A DNA stretch of 7,800 nt from Desulfitobacterium sp. (lineage in GTDB: Bacteria; Bacillota; Desulfitobacteriia; Desulfitobacteriales; Desulfitobacteriaceae). The DNA lies in the NCBI GenBank assembly GCA_012799495.1, contig JAAZLD010000472.1:1-7800 (forward strand), written 5' to 3'. Positions 6,417-7,800 of this stretch are shown here, in pieces; positions within the stretch are counted from its first letter, which is position 1; the number at the start of each line of letters is the position of its first letter. The position numbers and the translations under genes were made by a program. The notes under the pieces were generated by a model. That model saw nothing but the letters and a program-made list of their open reading frames with translations. It searched no databases and was not told where the DNA came from.

Positions 6417-6445
6417 AAAGAACTGGCAATTACCCAGTTTTTTTT
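6417..6445 (+). terminator. Rho-independent terminator upstream of rny
   Basis: AACTGG (6421-6426) pairs with CCAGTT (6434-6439) around CAATTAC. The stem extends through AAAG (6417-6420) with the first T residues of an 8-T run (6438-6445). It ends 50 bp before the rny start and probably forms the 3' end of the candidate small RNA. Confidence 0.82.
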
Positions 6446-6495
6446 ATTGTTTGAAAGATATGGAAGAGAGAAACGATTGGGAGGTGAAGAATAAT

Positions 6496-7800
6496 TTGGA
6501 ATTAACCGGAATTATTTATGGGGTTTTAACTGTTGCTTCGCTAGCTGTAGGTGGTCTCGCTGGGTGGATGATTCGGAAGAGCACAGCAGAAAAACATATT
6601 GGCTCTGCCGAGGAAGAAGCTAAACGTATTGTTGAAAATGCACAAAGTACGGCAGAAGCAAAACGGCGTGAAGCAATTATTGCTGCTAAAGAAGATGCAA
6701 TGCATATTCGCAATGAACTAGAAAAGGAATCCCGGGAACGTCGTAATGAAATTCAAAGGATGGAAAGAAGAGTCATCCAAAAAGAAGAATCCTTAGACCG
6801 AAAAATGGAGTCTTTAGAGCGCAAAGAAGAGAAACTTCAGCGTAAGGATACTGAAGTTGAGGAACTTAAAGAAGAGCTTGCTCAGACTGTAGCTAAGGAG
6901 AAACAAGAATTAGAGCGTATCTCTGGGTTATCTACTGAAGAGGCGAAACAAATACTCTTACAAAGCGTTGAAGAAGAAGTCCGTTATGAAGCTGCAATTA
7001 TGATTAAAGATATTGAAAGTAAAGCTAAAGATGAAGCTGAGAAAAGGGCTAAAAACATCATCTCTTTAGCTATTCAACGCTGTGCGGCAGACCATGTTGC
7101 CGAGAGTACCGTTTCAGTTGTAGCATTACCAAGTGATGAGATGAAAGGGAGGATCATTGGAAGGGAAGGTCGCAATATCCGTACCCTAGAAACTCTTACT
7201 GGTATAGATTTAATTATTGATGATACACCGGAAGCTGTTATTCTTTCGGGATTTGATCCAATTCGCCGGGAAATTGCCCGGGTAGCTTTGGAAAAATTAA
7301 TCGCTGATGGTCGTATTCATCCAGCTCGTATTGAGGAAATGGTTGAAAGAGCTCAAAAAGAGGTGGAGCAACGGATTCGTGAAGAGGGAGAACAGGCTAC
7401 CTTTGAAACAGGTGTCCATGGCCTTCATCCGGAAATTATCCGCTTGCTAGGTCGTTTGAGATTCAGAACAAGCTATGGACAAAATGTACTTAAGCATTCT
7501 ATAGAAGTGTCTCATCTTGCCGGATTGATGGCAGCGGAACTTGGGGTGGATGTCCAACTTGCTAAGCGGGCTGGATTACTCCACGATTTAGGTAAATCTG
7601 TTGACCAAGATACAGAAGGAACTCATGTTGAGATCGGTGTTGAGCTAGCTAAAAAATATAAAGAATCTTGGGAAGTTATTCATGCCATTGAAGCTCACCA
7701 CGGTGATATAGAAGCCAAGACCGTTGAAGCTGTTTTAGTATCTGCTGCTGACGCAGTATCTGCTGCTCGCCCAGGAGCACGTCGTGAGACCCTTGAGTCA
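6496..7800 (+). CDS. rny: Ribonuclease Y, 3' partial
   Basis: RNase Y is the membrane-anchored endoribonuclease that initiates much of mRNA decay in Firmicutes. The open frame runs to the window end: 435 codons visible against about 510-520 in the family, so roughly the last 80 residues are missing. Residues 4-26 are a hydrophobic membrane anchor (GIIYGVLTVASLAVGGLAGW). About 30-190 is a Glu/Lys/Arg-rich coiled coil. A KH domain follows, with GREG at 222-225 inside MKGRIIGREGRNIRTLE. The HD domain carries GLLHDLGK with His363-Asp364, then EAHHGD (400-404) and SAADAVSAARPGARRE. The start is TTG 6496, with GGGAGG (6479-6484) 11 nt upstream. An in-frame ATG at 6460 lacks a good ribosome binding site and would put charged residues ahead of the anchor. 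rny follows recA in many Firmicutes. No obvious dedicated promoter lies between the terminator at 6445 and the start. Confidence 0.95.
   Translation, partial: MELTGIIYGVLTVASLAVGGLAGWMIRKSTAEKHIGSAEEEAKRIVENAQSTAEAKRREAIIAAKEDAMHIRNELEKESRERRNEIQRMERRVIQKEESLDRKMESLERKEEKLQRKDTEVEELKEELAQTVAKEKQELERISGLSTEEAKQILLQSVEEEVRYEAAIMIKDIESKAKDEAEKRAKNIISLAIQRCAADHVAESTVSVVALPSDEMKGRIIGREGRNIRTLETLTGIDLIIDDTPEAVILSGFDPIRREIARVALEKLIADGRIHPARIEEMVERAQKEVEQRIREEGEQATFETGVHGLHPEIIRLLGRLRFRTSYGQNVLKHSIEVSHLAGLMAAELGVDVQLAKRAGLLHDLGKSVDQDTEGTHVEIGVELAKKYKESWEVIHAIEAHHGDIEAKTVEAVLVSAADAVSAARPGARRETLES

Larger units (their letters stand above)
6265..6445 (+). ncRNA. Candidate structured small RNA, 6S-like (ssrS-type)
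   Basis: 6S RNA binds sigma-A RNA polymerase by imitating an open promoter. This region has its own promoter, lacks a credible ORF, ends in a strong terminator and would give a transcript of about 180 nt, the usual 6S size. By eye it folds as a rod. TTCTTTAAAA (6275-6284) pairs with TTTTAAAGAA (6413-6422), followed by a 4x4 internal loop. AAGACCTTTA (6289-6298) then pairs with TAAAGGTTTT (6399-6408, one G-U). A large central bulge follows (5' side 6299-6317, 3' side 6367-6398), with a small hairpin GACAC-CTTT-GTGTC (6381-6394) on its 3' side. A terminal arm pairs 6318-6323 with 6361-6366 and 6324-6328 with 6353-6357. The 5' end GTAGCC can also pair with GGC and TAC at 6425-6433. A closing stem, central bulge with a 3'-side hairpin and apical stem-loop is the 6S plan. 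Sequence identity to known 6S was not checked; it could instead be an rny leader. Confidence 0.5.

Noticed and set aside
6312..6440. T-box or known metabolite riboswitch in the recX-rny gap
   Set aside because: I see no T-box GGGTGGNACCGCG sequence and no core motif of a riboswitch class I can recall; the rod-like fold fits better with 6S.
6460..6495. Upstream in-frame ATG for rny at 6460
   Set aside because: It has only a weak GAAAG upstream and would add 12 mostly charged residues before the membrane anchor. TTG 6496 has a good GGGAGG at suitable spacing.

Overview
The window is ordinary-looking chromosomal core DNA from a low-GC Gram-positive bacterium. The AT-rich base composition, strong GGAGG-type ribosome binding sites, TTG starts, a Bacillus-type LexA operator, and the recA-recX-rny order with cinA just upstream all point to the Clostridia. 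The protein sequences look most like the Desulfitobacterium/Desulfosporosinus group, but that is a judgement from memory without a search.

Layout, all on the + strand. (1) 1-1280 is the 3' part of an FtsH-like AAA+ zinc metallopeptidase gene. Its frame is interrupted by a single in-frame TAG at 942-944, between the HEGGH motif and the third zinc ligand. (2) 1281-1529 is a gap holding a long, nearly symmetric hairpin followed by a T-run, probably the terminator. (3) 1530-2780 is cinA, followed 7 bp later by a DEAD-box RNA helicase with a DbpA-type RNA-binding tail (2788-4386). A terminator at 4395-4433 closes this pair. (4) A 23-bp tandem repeat precedes a sigma-A promoter, a LexA box and recA (4580-5620), whose stop is directly followed by the recX start (5621-6121). 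A strong hairpin terminator closes this SOS operon. (5) 6122-6495 is a non-coding gap that is far from empty. It has its own promoter, a roughly 180-nt segment that folds into a rod with a large central bulge, and a strong terminator. This architecture resembles 6S RNA. (6) rny (RNase Y) starts at 6496 with TTG and runs off the window end.

Functionally, recA and recX form a DNA-repair unit in which RecX modulates RecA. CinA is a frequent recA neighbour. The helicase and RNase Y both act on RNA, and the putative small RNA lies just upstream of RNase Y. The two points most worth checking are the in-frame TAG (pseudogene, error, or decoded amber codon; every true gene end here is TAA) and the unannotated 6S-like RNA between recX and rny. 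I found no CRISPR array, insertion sequence, tRNA, rRNA or phage feature.
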